DNA from: Acetobacter sicerae
Lineage (GTDB): Bacteria > Pseudomonadota > Alphaproteobacteria > Acetobacterales > Acetobacteraceae
NCBI RefSeq assembly: GCF_011516765.1
Contig: NZ_JAAABN010000007.1
Location: 62,001 to 126,000 of the forward strand
DNA length: 64,000 bases
Direction: 5' to 3'
Shown: in pieces, positions 17,021 to 27,045 of the stretch
How the letters are laid out: each line of letters opens with the position of its first letter
Position numbering within the stretch: the stretch's first letter is position 1
Notes under the pieces: generated by a model
What the model saw: the letters and a program-made list of their open reading frames with translations, nothing else
Told to the model about the DNA's origin: nothing
The model's database searches: none
Made by a program: the position numbers and the translations under genes

Positions 17021-18238
17021 TCAGGCGATTGCTGTTTTCTCCGGAAAGAGTTTTTCCGGCGCTGCCTTCAGATCGGAAAGAAGCTGTATTGCAAAGGAAA
17101 GAGCCTGATATTGCTGTTGCCCCTTCAATGCGTCGGGCAGATTATCGAAATGCGAAGTGTGAGCATATCCTGTCAGTCTGCGAATGACTTCCATGGCGGC
17201 AAAACCCGCTGTGTCGGCTGTAATGCGATCACATTCCTCCTGCTGCTGACGTTGAATTTCGGCATACTCATTACGCGTTAGAAAAGCCGGCGAAAGATCG
17301 GTTCTGGCATCACTGTGGAGCCATTCATCACAGTAAGTCTTGATAAAACTTTCTTGGAACATCGAGATAGTGTGAAGAATCTGCTCGCGTCGTGACACGG
17401 ATGGGGCTGCAAATGAAGAAAGTATCAGGCTGGCGACAAACATGCCGCAATCAAACCCTATCGGGCCGACACATGAAAACTCCCCATCAATCACGGACGC
17501 GCCATTGAGGCCGACCATGATGGAGCCACTGTGCAGATCCCCATGGAGCAAAGCTTCACGGGCAGTGAAAAAGCGTGACTGCATGTGACAGACGGACTGA
17601 TGAATGGCTGGGTCGCTATGAAGCTGCTGCACCAGCGGTTGCAGCGCCGGGTGATAATGATTTCGGGGGTGATCGTGATAGGGGTCTGTCAGAACCAGGT
17701 CGACCGTGATGCGGGAAAGAGTCGTATTGCCGGAAAAAAAGCATTCAAGGCGCGCCGTGTTTTCGAATGGCCCACCACGCCATGAAGTGTGAAATGTGGA
17801 TTTGGCGATAAAGCGACCGATCTGACGGGCGATCGGGGCCGGGTCAACGCCTTGGGACAATGCCTCAGTGAAAGTGACATGATCATCGAGGCAGGCTGTT
17901 ACCAGAAGAAAAAGCTGCGGGTCGAAATGAAGAAATTCCGGGACCATGTCAGGTACCAGCGGCGCCACAGCCTGTAACCAGCGTGCCTCAAAAGTCGTCC
18001 GGTCAAGCGGCATTTTCCATGAAGGATCGACCCGCACATGGGGAAGAGACTGCTTGGCGCAGAGAGAGCCGGAAGGACCGTGAACAAGCCAGACGCTGTT
18101 GAGATTACCATCGCTGACTTCCCGAATATTCCAGTCGGACGGGGTGCCCCCAAGACGAGCCGTCAAAGAAGGTAAATCAGACAGAACCTGTCGGAGACTG
18201 TCAGGATTCAGGGGGTGATACTGTGTATCCTGGGTCAA
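17021..18238 (-). CDS. mtnK: S-methyl-5-thioribose kinase
   Basis: A 405-residue kinase-fold protein of the methionine salvage pathway, phosphorylating methylthioribose at C1. Signatures are IREVSDGNLNSVW (family form is GDGNLN), CAKQSLPHVRVDPSWKMPLDR, the catalytic loop LLHGDLHSGSIMVG and the metal-binding VIDGEFSCVGPIGFDCG. Length fits MtnK. The start is a TTG at 18236-18238 without an obvious ribosome site; no better upstream codon is visible. mtnA and the rest of the pathway are not in this window. Inverted repeats lie directly upstream (18243-18283). Confidence 0.9.
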   Translation of the reverse strand: MTQDTQYHPLNPDSLRQVLSDLPSLTARLGGTPSDWNIREVSDGNLNSVWLVHGPSGSLCAKQSLPHVRVDPSWKMPLDRTTFEARWLQAVAPLVPDMVPEFLHFDPQLFLLVTACLDDHVTFTEALSQGVDPAPIARQIGRFIAKSTFHTSWRGGPFENTARLECFFSGNTTLSRITVDLVLTDPYHDHPRNHYHPALQPLVQQLHSDPAIHQSVCHMQSRFFTAREALLHGDLHSGSIMVGLNGASVIDGEFSCVGPIGFDCGMFVASLILSSFAAPSVSRREQILHTISMFQESFIKTYCDEWLHSDARTDLSPAFLTRNEYAEIQRQQQEECDRITADTAGFAAMEVIRRLTGYAHTSHFDNLPDALKGQQQYQALSFAIQLLSDLKAAPEKLFPEKTAIA

Positions 18239-18242
18239 AGGC

Positions 18243-18290
18243 GTATACTCTGGCCTGAGTGATCGATGTAGGCGGGAGTATACTACTCAA
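18243..18290. promoter_or_regulatory. Inverted repeats upstream of mtnK, possible operator
   Basis: GTATACTC (18243-18250) is inverted as GAGTATAC (18276-18283), 25 bases apart. The right arm overlaps a second small dyad, GAGTA-TAC-TACTC. The left arm is only a few bases from the mtnK start codon. TATACT-like sequence in the arms could also serve as a -10 element. Binding by a regulator is inference. Confidence 0.35.
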
Positions 18291-18436
18291 AGGCGATGTC
18301 CTGTCGAACATTCATGCTTGCACGGATCAGGCGCCTTCGCTGGATGTGAAGGCGGGGCGCTCTGGTCTGTTTTTCTCGGAAAGCAGGGTTCCGGCTCACA
18401 TATGTCGACCGTGTAAAAACGGATAGTGAGGAGGCT

Positions 18437-20794
18437 TTATGCTGGAACAGGGGATTCCAGAACTTCCTCCCGTGGCTTCTCGGCAATGGTCTGGCTTGGT
18501 CTGCCTATGAAATACCCCTGAACCAGCGAGCATGACCGTTCCTGCAGATAAGCAAGCTGCTCGGATGTCTCAATACCTTCGGCAACGATATCTACCCCGA
18601 GACGACGACCAAGAAAAAGAATCACGTCTACGATAGCAGCCGCGTGGGGGCGCTTGATCATGTCCCAGATAAAGGAGCGGTCGATTTTCACCTTGTCGAA
18701 CTGGAAATTGCGGAGATGGCTGAGGCTGGAGTATCCCGTGCCGAAATCATCCATGACGATACCGACACCAAGCGCACGCAGCCTTTTCAGAATATCAATG
18801 ATCTGATTGCCGATAAGGAATGTGCTTTCGGTGATTTCGATGCTGAGCCGGTTCGATGTCAGTCCGGAATCGTCAAGAGCCGACTTGATGACTTCAGGCA
18901 GATCCGAAGTGGTGAACTGAATGGGGGAGACATTGACGGATACATTCAGTCCATTCTGCCAGCTTGCGGCGTCACGGCAGGCACGACGTACGACCCATTC
19001 GCCAAGCTGGGCGATCAGTCCACACTCTTCAGCGATTCCAATGAACTGGTCGGGCGGCACGCGACCGCGTTCCGGATGCTGCCAGCGGACCAGAGCTTCA
19101 TATCCCACCAGTGAACGGTCATGCGTCGACATGATCGGCTGGTATTCAAGAAAGAATTCGTCGCGTTCGATGCCGCGCTGAATTTCGCGCTCAAGACGGA
19201 TGCGATCCTGAATGGCGCTGTCAAAAGAACTGTCATACTCGCGTACATTCCCGCGACCTGACTGCTTTGCGGCCAGAAGAGCGATTCCTGAACAGTGCAG
19301 AAGCTGTCCGCCATCCTGCATGTCATCGTCGGATACGGCAAAACCCACGCTTACGGAGACCGGTAATTCATCATGCCCGTCAGGCAGGGGGATTTTCAGT
19401 TCCAGCGCAAGGTAGGAAGCGAAGTCCGTCACATCATCTGGGCTCAGCACGCAGGCGACAGCAAATTCGTCTCCGGCAATACGCGCCATGATCGCATCCT
19501 GCGGCACGAGAATCTGAAGACGTTTCGCGATGTGGGAAAGGACCTTGTCACCCATGGCATGTCCACAGGTCTCGTTGATATTCTTGAAACGATCAATATC
19601 CACAAGGAAGACGACGACCGGATTGTTTCTTGTTTTATCCTGAAGGAGATCGGTAAGGCTGGCGACGAAAAAGGAACGGTTGCCGATCCCGGTCAGCATA
19701 TCCGTGATCGCAAGCTCCTTGATGGTAGCCTCGGTTTCCTTGCGTGCGCGAAGATCGATAATCGCAAGAATGGTGCGTGGCTTACCCCGCCAGGAACTTT
19801 CACGAGCATAAATTTCAACGGGAATGCGTTCTCCATCGTGCCGTATCATCTGAATTTCACGAGGAGTTTCTTCTTTAATGAGCTTTTGAAGAATATCTTC
19901 CGCCGTCAGGACAGGAAAAAAGGTTTTCAGCTGATATGTACTTTTGGATTTTGTTCCGGCAAGGTTCCAGAAGGCGCTGTTGGCATCAAGAATTACGCTT
20001 CCTGTTGTGACGACCAGACCTTCCAGGGCGGCATCGGCGAAGTTGCGTGCGCGCGTGCTGTCTTCGATTTTGCGTTTTGCCGACTGATATTCAAGCAGAA
20101 GAAAAATACTGGCCAATGCGAGGAAAATCGATGCGCCTGCTCCGACCATTCCGGCGAGGGACAGAGAGGCGATATGCTGCGGCATGCCGCTCATTGCTTG
20201 ATGGGTGAGGGATGAGTGGGGCATTCCCATGAAATGCAGGGAGCACACGCCGAGAACCCATATGATTGCAGCCAGAGATCTGCGACGTCCATGTTGCTGG
20301 CGCAGGAGAAGGGTGCCTGCGTAGAAAAATACAAAACCGACAGCCAGAGAGAGAATGATTCTGAAAGGGGGGATGGACTCCTGAGCCGCCCCTGTCATGG
20401 CGGCGATGCCGATATAATGCATTCCTCCGACGGCCACGGTCATGAGCAGCGCGGTGCGGGGAGAAAGGGACCGGTTGGGAGTCTGGCATTCGCTCCACCA
20501 TGTCGGGACAAACAGTCCCATGGCGACGAACATGGACAGGATTGTCAGCGGCGCCTGGTAGGTCGTCGCCAGACTGTGCGCGCAACCCAGCATGGCGACG
20601 AAATGAGTTGCCCATACACCGTTCCCGGCTATGCAGGCGCTGAAAAGCAGCCTTTTCTGGCGGGAGCGACCTTTCACCATGGCGGCGCGACAGACCATCC
20701 GCACTGCGATCAGCATGGTCAGGGTGCAGAGAATTAACGCACCGAACGCGAAGGTGAAGTTGTAGCCAGTGAATTCTGGAAGATTGTCAGACAT
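18437..20794 (-). CDS. MHYT–PAS–GGDEF–EAL cyclic-di-GMP signalling protein
   Basis: A 785-residue inner-membrane protein. The N-terminal ~245 residues hold about seven hydrophobic segments with MHYT-sensor motifs (THFVAMLG, MHYIGIAAMTG, LHFMGMPH). A PAS-like segment (~255-345) follows, then a GGDEF domain (~350-510) with motif AGDEF and no RxxD inhibitory site (VPQD at that place), and an EAL domain (~525-770). The EAL domain is complete: YEALVRW, NVSPIQF, EITES, MDDFGTGYSSL, KIDRSF, VAEGIET and VQGYFIGRP. It is most likely a functional phosphodiesterase; cyclase activity is uncertain. MHYT domains are thought to bind copper and sense O2, CO or NO. Confidence 0.92.
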   Translation of the reverse strand: MSDNLPEFTGYNFTFAFGALILCTLTMLIAVRMVCRAAMVKGRSRQKRLLFSACIAGNGVWATHFVAMLGCAHSLATTYQAPLTILSMFVAMGLFVPTWWSECQTPNRSLSPRTALLMTVAVGGMHYIGIAAMTGAAQESIPPFRIILSLAVGFVFFYAGTLLLRQQHGRRRSLAAIIWVLGVCSLHFMGMPHSSLTHQAMSGMPQHIASLSLAGMVGAGASIFLALASIFLLLEYQSAKRKIEDSTRARNFADAALEGLVVTTGSVILDANSAFWNLAGTKSKSTYQLKTFFPVLTAEDILQKLIKEETPREIQMIRHDGERIPVEIYARESSWRGKPRTILAIIDLRARKETEATIKELAITDMLTGIGNRSFFVASLTDLLQDKTRNNPVVVFLVDIDRFKNINETCGHAMGDKVLSHIAKRLQILVPQDAIMARIAGDEFAVACVLSPDDVTDFASYLALELKIPLPDGHDELPVSVSVGFAVSDDDMQDGGQLLHCSGIALLAAKQSGRGNVREYDSSFDSAIQDRIRLEREIQRGIERDEFFLEYQPIMSTHDRSLVGYEALVRWQHPERGRVPPDQFIGIAEECGLIAQLGEWVVRRACRDAASWQNGLNVSVNVSPIQFTTSDLPEVIKSALDDSGLTSNRLSIEITESTFLIGNQIIDILKRLRALGVGIVMDDFGTGYSSLSHLRNFQFDKVKIDRSFIWDMIKRPHAAAIVDVILFLGRRLGVDIVAEGIETSEQLAYLQERSCSLVQGYFIGRPSQTIAEKPREEVLESPVPA

Positions 20795-20931
20795 GACGCC
20801 GGGCTGATCCTGTGGAACTGCCGTCAGTCTGCCTTGTTCTGGTCAATCACCCGTTAACGAGTTGCTGTGATTCTGGTCCGGAAACAGCATGTCGTGCGCA
20901 GACTGTTTCCCGTAATGAGTCATGCCGCCCC

Positions 20932-20966
20932 AAAAAAAAGCCCCACCGGATAAAGGGTGGGGCTTT
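20932..20966 (-). terminator. Intrinsic terminator of the etf genes
   Basis: GCCCCACC (20940-20947) and GGTGGGGC (20956-20963) form a perfect 8-base stem. Read on the minus strand it is followed by a run of eight T (A run at 20932-20939). It lies about 30 bases past the etfA stop. Confidence 0.85.
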
Positions 20967-20994
20967 CACAAAATACCAGTAACCTAAGCGGCTA

Positions 20995-21930
20995 TCACAG
21001 CGCCTTGGCCAGTTCCGGCACGGCCTCGAACAGATCGCCAACAAGCGCATAATCCGCAACCTGAAGCATCGGAGCGTCGGCATCCTTGTTGATGGCGACG
21101 ATCACCTTGCTGTCCTTCATGCCAGCGAGATGCTGGATCGCTCCGGAAATACCGACGGCGATATACAGCTCAGGAGCCACGATCTTGCCGGTCTGGCCGA
21201 CCTGACAATCGTTCTCTGCGTAGCCGGAATCAACCGCCACACGGGATGCGCCGATGGCGGCTCCCAGCTTGTCGGCCAGCGGTGTGAGCACGGACTGGAA
21301 GTTCTCGGCGCTGCCGAGGCCACGACCGCCGGAGACGATTACGCGTGCCGACTCGAGTTCCGGACGGTCGCTGGTCGGCGTGTGCTCGGACACAAAGCGG
21401 GAAACCGTGTCCTGAACGGTGACATTGACTGCATCGATGGCAGCGGAGCCACCCTCAGCCGGAGCCGGGTCAAAGCTGGTCGCACGGACTGTCAGAACCT
21501 TCTTCGCATCGGAAGACTTCACGGTCGCCAGCGCGTTACCCGCGTAGATCGGGCGAACGAACGTGTCGGCGTCGATGACGGCCATCACGTCCGGAATCGG
21601 CTGAACGTCGAGCAATGCGGCCGCGCGGGGCAGGACGTTTTTACCGACAGCGGTAGAGGCCGCGACGATGTGGCTGTAGTCACCCGCCAGCGAGACGATC
21701 AGGTCGGCCACAGGCTCGGCCAGTTCATGCGTCAGCACGTCGGCTCCGGCCTTCAGCACCTTGGCCACGCCCGTTACCTTGGCGGCGAGAGCAGCAGCAG
21801 CATCCGCATCCGCTGCGTTGCCCACGACCAGAGCATGAACGTCGCCCAGTTTGGTGGCTGCGGTGATGGCGGAACGGGAAGCCTGACGAATCTGACCGGC
21901 TTCGGTCTCGACAAGAACAAGAACGGTCAT
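20995..21930 (-). CDS. etfA: Electron transfer flavoprotein alpha subunit
   Basis: A 311-residue ETF-alpha, holding FAD in its C-terminal half: [53 protein letters not shown] (the signature segment, quoted in parts: [20 protein letters not shown]) and [20 protein letters not shown]. Together with EtfB it shuttles electrons from acyl-CoA and related dehydrogenases. It starts two bases after the etfB stop, so the two are one transcription unit; a strong terminator follows. Confidence 0.96.
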   Translation of the reverse strand: MTVLVLVETEAGQIRQASRSAITAATKLGDVHALVVGNAADADAAAALAAKVTGVAKVLKAGADVLTHELAEPVADLIVSLAGDYSHIVAASTAVGKNVLPRAAALLDVQPIPDVMAVIDADTFVRPIYAGNALATVKSSDAKKVLTVRATSFDPAPAEGGSAAIDAVNVTVQDTVSRFVSEHTPTSDRPELESARVIVSGGRGLGSAENFQSVLTPLADKLGAAIGASRVAVDSGYAENDCQVGQTGKIVAPELYIAVGISGAIQHLAGMKDSKVIVAINKDADAPMLQVADYALVGDLFEAVPELAKAL

Positions 21931-21932
21931 GA

Positions 21933-22685
21933 TCAGATCACCTTCGCTTCGTTGCGCAGTTTCTCGACCAGTTCGGCCACGGAGCCGACCTTGATGCCTG
22001 CCTTGCGCACTGGCGGTTCAGCCACGGACACTGTCGTCAGGCGGCGGGTCATGTCCACGCCGAGGTCAGCAGCCTGAATCGTCTCAAGCGGCTTCTTCTT
22101 GGCTTTCATGATGTTCGGCAGGGACGCATAACGCGGCTCGTTCAGGCGCAGGTCAGCCGTGACAATGGCGGGGACGGCGAGGGACACCGTCTCGGTGCCG
22201 CCGTCGATCTCACGGGTGACTTCCGCACGACCATCGACGATCTCGACCTTGCTGGCGAAGGTGCCCTGACCCCAGCCCAGCAGACCGGCGAGCATCTGGC
22301 CCGTCGCGTTCATGTCGTCGTCGATGGCCTGCTTGCCAAGGAAGACGAGGTCCGGCTTCTCGCGCTCGACCAGAGCCTTCAGCACCTTGGCGACGGCCAG
22401 AGGTTCCGGGCTTTCTTCTGACAGGACGAGGATGGAGCGGTCAGCACCCATAGCCATGGCCGTGCGCAGTGTATCCTGCGCCTGCTGGACGCCAATCGAT
22501 ACCGCGATCACTTCGGTCGCAGAACCTTTTTCACGCAGTCGGACAGCCTCTTCGACGGCAATTTCGTCAAAGGGGTTCATCGACATCTTCAGACCGGCCG
22601 TCTCAACACCGGTTCCGTCCGATTTGACGAGAACCTTGATGTTGTAATCAACAACCCGTTTTACCGGGACAAGTATCTTCATCAT
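21933..22685 (-). CDS. etfB: Electron transfer flavoprotein beta subunit
   Basis: A 250-residue ETF-beta starting [18 protein letters not shown]. The AMP-binding features [22 protein letters not shown] and the recognition-loop region near [25 protein letters not shown] are intact. It is immediately upstream of etfA. The gap to the ETF-QO gene is 124 bases, so all three may share a transcript or be separately expressed. Confidence 0.96.
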   Translation of the reverse strand: MMKILVPVKRVVDYNIKVLVKSDGTGVETAGLKMSMNPFDEIAVEEAVRLREKGSATEVIAVSIGVQQAQDTLRTAMAMGADRSILVLSEESPEPLAVAKVLKALVEREKPDLVFLGKQAIDDDMNATGQMLAGLLGWGQGTFASKVEIVDGRAEVTREIDGGTETVSLAVPAIVTADLRLNEPRYASLPNIMKAKKKPLETIQAADLGVDMTRRLTTVSVAEPPVRKAGIKVGSVAELVEKLRNEAKVI

Positions 22686-22809
22686 CTCTCTCGCATACTA
22701 CCCGCAGGTGGTGGCCGCAGATGGAGGCGCGCGGACGTGGGCGCAGGAACTACGCCCGGCGATCGGGCCACCGGAATTGACGGCTGCCTTAACGTACTAT
22801 CGACAAAAA

Positions 22810-24441
22810 TCACATACCCGAAGGGTAATTCGGCCCGCCAGCGCCCTCAGGCGTGCACCAGTCGATATTCTGCGTCGGGTCCTTGATGTCGCAGGTCTTG
22901 CAGTGGACGCAGTTCTGGGAATTGATCACCAGACGCGCCTCGGCATCCGTATCAACCGCTTCATAGACTGCCGCCGGGCAGTAACGGCTCTCCGGCGAAC
23001 GGAACACATCCCAGTTCACCGTCTTCCACAGACCCATGTTGCGGACCTTCAGGTGAACCGGCTGGTCTTCCTCATGATTGGTGTTCGACAGGAACACCGA
23101 GGAAAGCTTGTCGAAGGTGATCGTGTTGTCCGGCTTCGGATAAGCGATTGGCGTGCTGAGAGAGGCCGGCTTCAGGGTCTCGTTGTCCGCATGCTTGAAA
23201 TGCAGTGTCCACGGGGCCTTGCCGCGCAGCACCATGGCGTCGAACCCGGCATAAAGCGCGCCCAGTTTCGAACCCCAGCGGGCGAAAGCCGGACGGACAT
23301 TGCGGGCGGATTTCAGCTCGTCATACAGCCACGACTGGCGAACGAGGCTCGTATAGGCGGCAGGTTCGACCCGCTCGGCCTTCAGCGCGTCGATCACGGC
23401 TTCGGCAGCCAGCATGCCGGACTTCATGGCCGTATGCGTGCCCTTGATCTTCGGCGTGTTGAGGAAGCCCGCCGAATCGCCGAGCAGCGCGCCACCGGGG
23501 AAGGTGAGGCGAGGGATAGACTGGAGACCGCCCTCGGACAGGGCGCGTGCGCCGTAGATGAGGCGACGGCCCCCTTCGAAATGCTTGCGGAAGATCGGGT
23601 GCAGCTTCGTGCGCTGCATTTCGTCGAACGGCGACAGCCACGTGTTCTCGTAATCGAGACCCGTGACGAAGCCGTAGGAGACGAGGTTTTCGCCGAAATG
23701 GTAGAGCCACGCGCCGCCATAGGTCCTGTCGTCGAGCGGCCAGCCGAAGCTGTGCACGACCAGACCGGGACGGTGGTTTTCGGCGGGGATTTCCCACACT
23801 TCCTTGATGCCGAGGCCGTAGGTCTGCGGATCGACGCCTTTACGCAGGTTGTAGTGTTCCATCACCTGTTTGGTGAGGGAGCCACGGCAGCCTTCCGCGA
23901 ACAGCGTGTATTTCGCGCGCAGTTCCATGCCGGGCTGATAGTTCGGGCCTTTCTCGCCGTCACGGGTGATGCCCATGTCGCCGGTCGCCACGCCTACCAC
24001 GCGATTCTTCTCGATCAGCACTTCAGCGCCCGCGAAACCAGGATAGATCTCGACGCCGAGTTCTTCCGCCTGCTCGGCCAGCCAGCGGCAGACATCGCCG
24101 AGACTGACGACGTAGTTCCCGTGATTGGCGAGGTGCGGCATCACGCGGTCAAGAGCCGGAATCCTGAAGCCCTTTTTCTCGGTGAGGAAATACATCTCCT
24201 CCTCGGTCACCGGAGTCTTCAGGGGAGCGCCGCGTTCCAGCCAGTCGGGAAACAGTTCCTCAAGAGCGCGAGGCTCGATCACCGCGCCGGAGACGATGTG
24301 CGCGCCGATCTCGCTGCCCTTTTCAATCAGGCAGACATTGGCTTCGGGGTTAAGCTGACGCAGGCGGATGGCTGCCGCCAGACCCGCCGGGCCGCCACCC
24401 ACGATGACGACATCAAATTCCATCGCCTCGCGTTCGCTCAT
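22810..24441 (-). CDS. Electron transfer flavoprotein–ubiquinone oxidoreductase
   Basis: A 543-residue membrane-associated flavoprotein passing electrons from reduced ETF to ubiquinone. It has an N-terminal FAD motif (VVIVGGGPAGLAAAIRL), the ubiquinone/FAD core with GDVCRWLAEQAEELGVEIYPG, the GGALLGDSAGFLNTPKIKG block and a C-terminal 4Fe-4S site (CVHCKTCDIKDPTQNIDW). The usual family start (M-EREAMEFDVVIVGGG) matches the ATG at 24441, which has GAGG upstream. An in-frame ATG at 24471 would add ten residues and has no ribosome site. It lies next to its partner etfBA. Confidence 0.94.
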   Translation of the reverse strand: MSEREAMEFDVVIVGGGPAGLAAAIRLRQLNPEANVCLIEKGSEIGAHIVSGAVIEPRALEELFPDWLERGAPLKTPVTEEEMYFLTEKKGFRIPALDRVMPHLANHGNYVVSLGDVCRWLAEQAEELGVEIYPGFAGAEVLIEKNRVVGVATGDMGITRDGEKGPNYQPGMELRAKYTLFAEGCRGSLTKQVMEHYNLRKGVDPQTYGLGIKEVWEIPAENHRPGLVVHSFGWPLDDRTYGGAWLYHFGENLVSYGFVTGLDYENTWLSPFDEMQRTKLHPIFRKHFEGGRRLIYGARALSEGGLQSIPRLTFPGGALLGDSAGFLNTPKIKGTHTAMKSGMLAAEAVIDALKAERVEPAAYTSLVRQSWLYDELKSARNVRPAFARWGSKLGALYAGFDAMVLRGKAPWTLHFKHADNETLKPASLSTPIAYPKPDNTITFDKLSSVFLSNTNHEEDQPVHLKVRNMGLWKTVNWDVFRSPESRYCPAAVYEAVDTDAEARLVINSQNCVHCKTCDIKDPTQNIDWCTPEGAGGPNYPSGM

Positions 24442-24766
24442 CGGTCCTCGTTCCTTGTCGTCAAATGCCATGGGCGAGAAGGCGAAATGGGGCTCTCTCG
24501 CGGGCTGTCTGTGATTTGAAGTGTCCGGGTAAGGGGTTCGTCCCGGTTTGCCAAGGCTGTTTATCCCTCTGAAAGGCCTGAACAGGGACGTTTCAAAGAG
24601 AAGTGTGGCAGAAAAACTGTCGCCTCACGGATGCCTGGCGACAGGCCTAAAAGTCTGCTCGAAATCGTGTACAAGTTTCCATAAGGCGTCTTGAAGGGAG
24701 TTATTCTGGCCTGCAACGCGCTGTCGGAAGAAAAGTCTCCTACCTCATTGGTGGGAAAGCATCACT
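24442..24766. other. Intergenic region upstream of ETF-QO
   Basis: About 325 bases between two minus-strand genes. It contains a short hairpin GCCTG-GCGA-CAGGC and GTCGCC/GGCGAC arms near 24615-24650, but no T tract or convincing reading frame. It presumably carries the ETF-QO promoter. Confidence 0.4.
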
Positions 24767-25465
24767 TTATTGCGCTGGCCCGAAGGCCAGTTCATGTGTT
24801 GCGCGCCAGCTTGAATCAACAAAATTGACGATCAGGCCGCGTCGCAGACCGTTGATCGGCCGTTTCTGGAAGCCATGCCAGGTATCATCTCCCGGCACGA
24901 ACAGGGTGCCGGTATTGAAGCGGCCACTGCTGCGAACAACAGTATTCCCCTCTGCGTTCATCAGGTCCGTGCCCCACTGCTCGGCGTCTTCATGAACGGA
25001 CAGGGGAATAAGCAGCGTCAGTTTCTTCGCGCCAATGTCTGTATGCGGTTCCAGCCAGAAACCATCCGTATCCAGACTCAGCTCAAGCCGGAGGGCGGTA
25101 TGATCGAGTTTCGTGCCGCAGAGTGCTTCCACGGCGGCGCGTCCTTCGGGGCTGTCGAACATATGCGCCAGCACATCAAGTCGCGCATCCCGCGCCCGGG
25201 CTTCCGGTTCCACGAAAACACGGGAGCCGTTGCGCGTCTCGCGTCGGCCGCCGGTATCGCCTGCAACGGCGTTGTCTTCCGGCTCCCACGCCACAAGTGC
25301 ATCACACGCTTCCTGCGGCAGGATGTCGGACAGCGTCCAGTGTCGGAATGGCGTTGTCGAACACTCTGCGGTGTCGAGAGAGTTACGCAGGCCCGCGATG
25401 GCGGCCTCACAGGCTGTGCGGTCTGAAGCCAATGCCGATGTCCGTGTGCTGTGTGTCATCATCAT
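24767..25465 (-). CDS. 2-oxoglutarate/Fe(II)-dependent oxygenase family protein
   Basis: A 232-residue protein with the double-stranded beta-helix iron site: H141-T-D143 in FWLEPHTDIGAKKLTLLIPL, distal H197 in VPGDDTWHGFQKRP, and R208/R209 in GLRRGLIVNFV as the likely oxoglutarate-binding arginine. It resembles prolyl-4-hydroxylase-like bacterial oxygenases; the substrate (protein, sugar or small molecule) is not evident. Three consecutive ATG codons open the gene (25465, 25462, 25459); the AAAAGG upstream best suits the third. Confidence 0.75.
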   Translation of the reverse strand: MMMTHSTRTSALASDRTACEAAIAGLRNSLDTAECSTTPFRHWTLSDILPQEACDALVAWEPEDNAVAGDTGGRRETRNGSRVFVEPEARARDARLDVLAHMFDSPEGRAAVEALCGTKLDHTALRLELSLDTDGFWLEPHTDIGAKKLTLLIPLSVHEDAEQWGTDLMNAEGNTVVRSSGRFNTGTLFVPGDDTWHGFQKRPINGLRRGLIVNFVDSSWRATHELAFGPAQ

Positions 25466-25588
25466 CCTTTTCGCACGCGGCGGAAGAGTGGCCGGAGCGA
25501 TCAGACCTTATAACGCGAAAGCGGGAGAGGCGTTCGCGACAAGGGACGACCTGTCTAGCAAAAAGGTGCGGGAATGGCGAGTGAGGTG

Positions 25589-26821
25589 TCAGGTTTCCGC
25601 GCAGAGGAGAACGCGGAAGATATTGGCGATCACCATCATCGCCGCGCCGACCGCCATCACGCAGGCCGTCGGGATGATCGAATCCGTCGGCATATAGCCC
25701 ATCATCAGACCACTGACGGCGCCGATGCTGAACTGCATCGTTCCCAGCAGTGCGGAGGCGCTTCCTGCATGAGCGCCGTGATGATGGAAGGCGAGAACAG
25801 TTGCGTTCGCGCCGATAAATCCAAGGGAGCCGGTCATGAACATGATCATCATGACGACGAAGACAGGGGTCTGCGCCGTGATGACGTGAGTGGTGGTCAG
25901 CAGCACGTTCATGGCTCCGGCAAAGGCGCACCAGCCGATACCGAACTGCATGAGCGTTTCAAGGCGCACGCGATGCACCAGCCTGCCGCTGATCTGGGTG
26001 CAGAGGATGAAGATGGCGGCGTTGACGCCGAAGAAGATGGCGAAGTGCCGGGGTGAAAAGCCCATCAGATGCTCGAACACCACAGGCGCGCCGCCGAGAT
26101 AGGCGAACATCACGAAGGTCGAGGCGCTGGCGATGAGAGCGTTCAGGAAGAAGTGCGGCTCTCTGACAATCGTCATGTAGCGCGTAAGAATTGTGCTGAC
26201 TGGCAGGCGCAGGCGGCGTGAAAGCGGCAGGGTCTCCGGCAGCACGAACCAGACGCCTGCGATGGCCGCCACGCCGTACAGGGCGGCCACCCAGAACATC
26301 CAGCGCCATGTCGCGATTTCCAGAATCAGGCCGCCGAGGGAGGGGGCCAGGATCGGCATGACGCCAAAGACGAGGGTCAACTGGGTCATGATATGCGCCC
26401 CGGCTCTCCCTGTGGCGATATCGCGGATCATGGCGCGGGGAATGACGGCCCCACCTGACCCGCCGAGGGCGGCGAAGAAGCGGAACAGGCAGAACAGCCG
26501 GTAGTCCGACGTCATCGCACAGCCGATGGAGGCCAGCGTGTAGAGCGCAAGCCCGGCGATCAGCGGGCCACGCCGACCGAAGCGGTCGGAGAGCGGGCCG
26601 CAGGAGAACTGTCCCACGGCCAGTCCGATGAACCATGTCGCAAGAGTGAACTGCGCCGAGCCGGGACCGCCTCCAAGCTCCTGATCGAGAATCGGGAAGG
26701 CGGGCAGATACATGTCGGTGGACAGAGGGCCGAGCGCTGTAATCAGTCCCAGCAGGGCCACAAGATAAAAGGGCAGGCGCTGACTGGCCTGCATCGTCTC
26801 TACTGACATCTTGCCTGACAT
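25589..26821 (-). CDS. Bcr/CflA-family MFS drug-type exporter
   Basis: About 410 residues with twelve predicted hydrophobic segments. The start of the mature region, PFYLVALLGLITALGPLSTDMYLPAFP, matches the Bcr/CflA signature (the TDMYLPA motif). The MFS loop motif GPLSDRFGRRGPLIAG follows helix 2. It should export small molecules by proton antiport; the natural substrate is unknown. The frame stays open to 26986, but the upstream 55 residues are not transporter-like; I use the ATG at 26821, with 26809 equally possible. It is divergent from the GMC dehydrogenase operon. Confidence 0.88.
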   Translation of the reverse strand: MSGKMSVETMQASQRLPFYLVALLGLITALGPLSTDMYLPAFPILDQELGGGPGSAQFTLATWFIGLAVGQFSCGPLSDRFGRRGPLIAGLALYTLASIGCAMTSDYRLFCLFRFFAALGGSGGAVIPRAMIRDIATGRAGAHIMTQLTLVFGVMPILAPSLGGLILEIATWRWMFWVAALYGVAAIAGVWFVLPETLPLSRRLRLPVSTILTRYMTIVREPHFFLNALIASASTFVMFAYLGGAPVVFEHLMGFSPRHFAIFFGVNAAIFILCTQISGRLVHRVRLETLMQFGIGWCAFAGAMNVLLTTTHVITAQTPVFVVMMIMFMTGSLGFIGANATVLAFHHHGAHAGSASALLGTMQFSIGAVSGLMMGYMPTDSIIPTACVMAVGAAMMVIANIFRVLLCAET

Positions 26822-27045
26822 GTCTGGCGCCCGCCCTGAAAAGGAGGAACGGCTATGCCGTCTTGCGGCAGGGCTGTCCATGCCGGATTGTGAATGGTGT
26901 CCTGCATCTGGTGGGATGAGTTTTCCATCCCTCCCGACAGACGTGACACGCACGGCGTGATAGAGAGCAGAAACGATATTTTTCAATTAAAGAAATGCTA
27001 CACAGGACGTTTTAAGAGAATTTTCAAATAAATCTCATTCATCGT

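Noticed and set aside
18239-18436. SAM riboswitch upstream of mtnK
   Set aside because: I found only short DNA dyads; no multi-helix SAM-I or SAM-II layout could be drawn.
22708-24519. Long plus-strand frame opposite ETF-QO (603 codons)
   Set aside because: Antisense shadow of a fully conserved enzyme; no recognisable motif.
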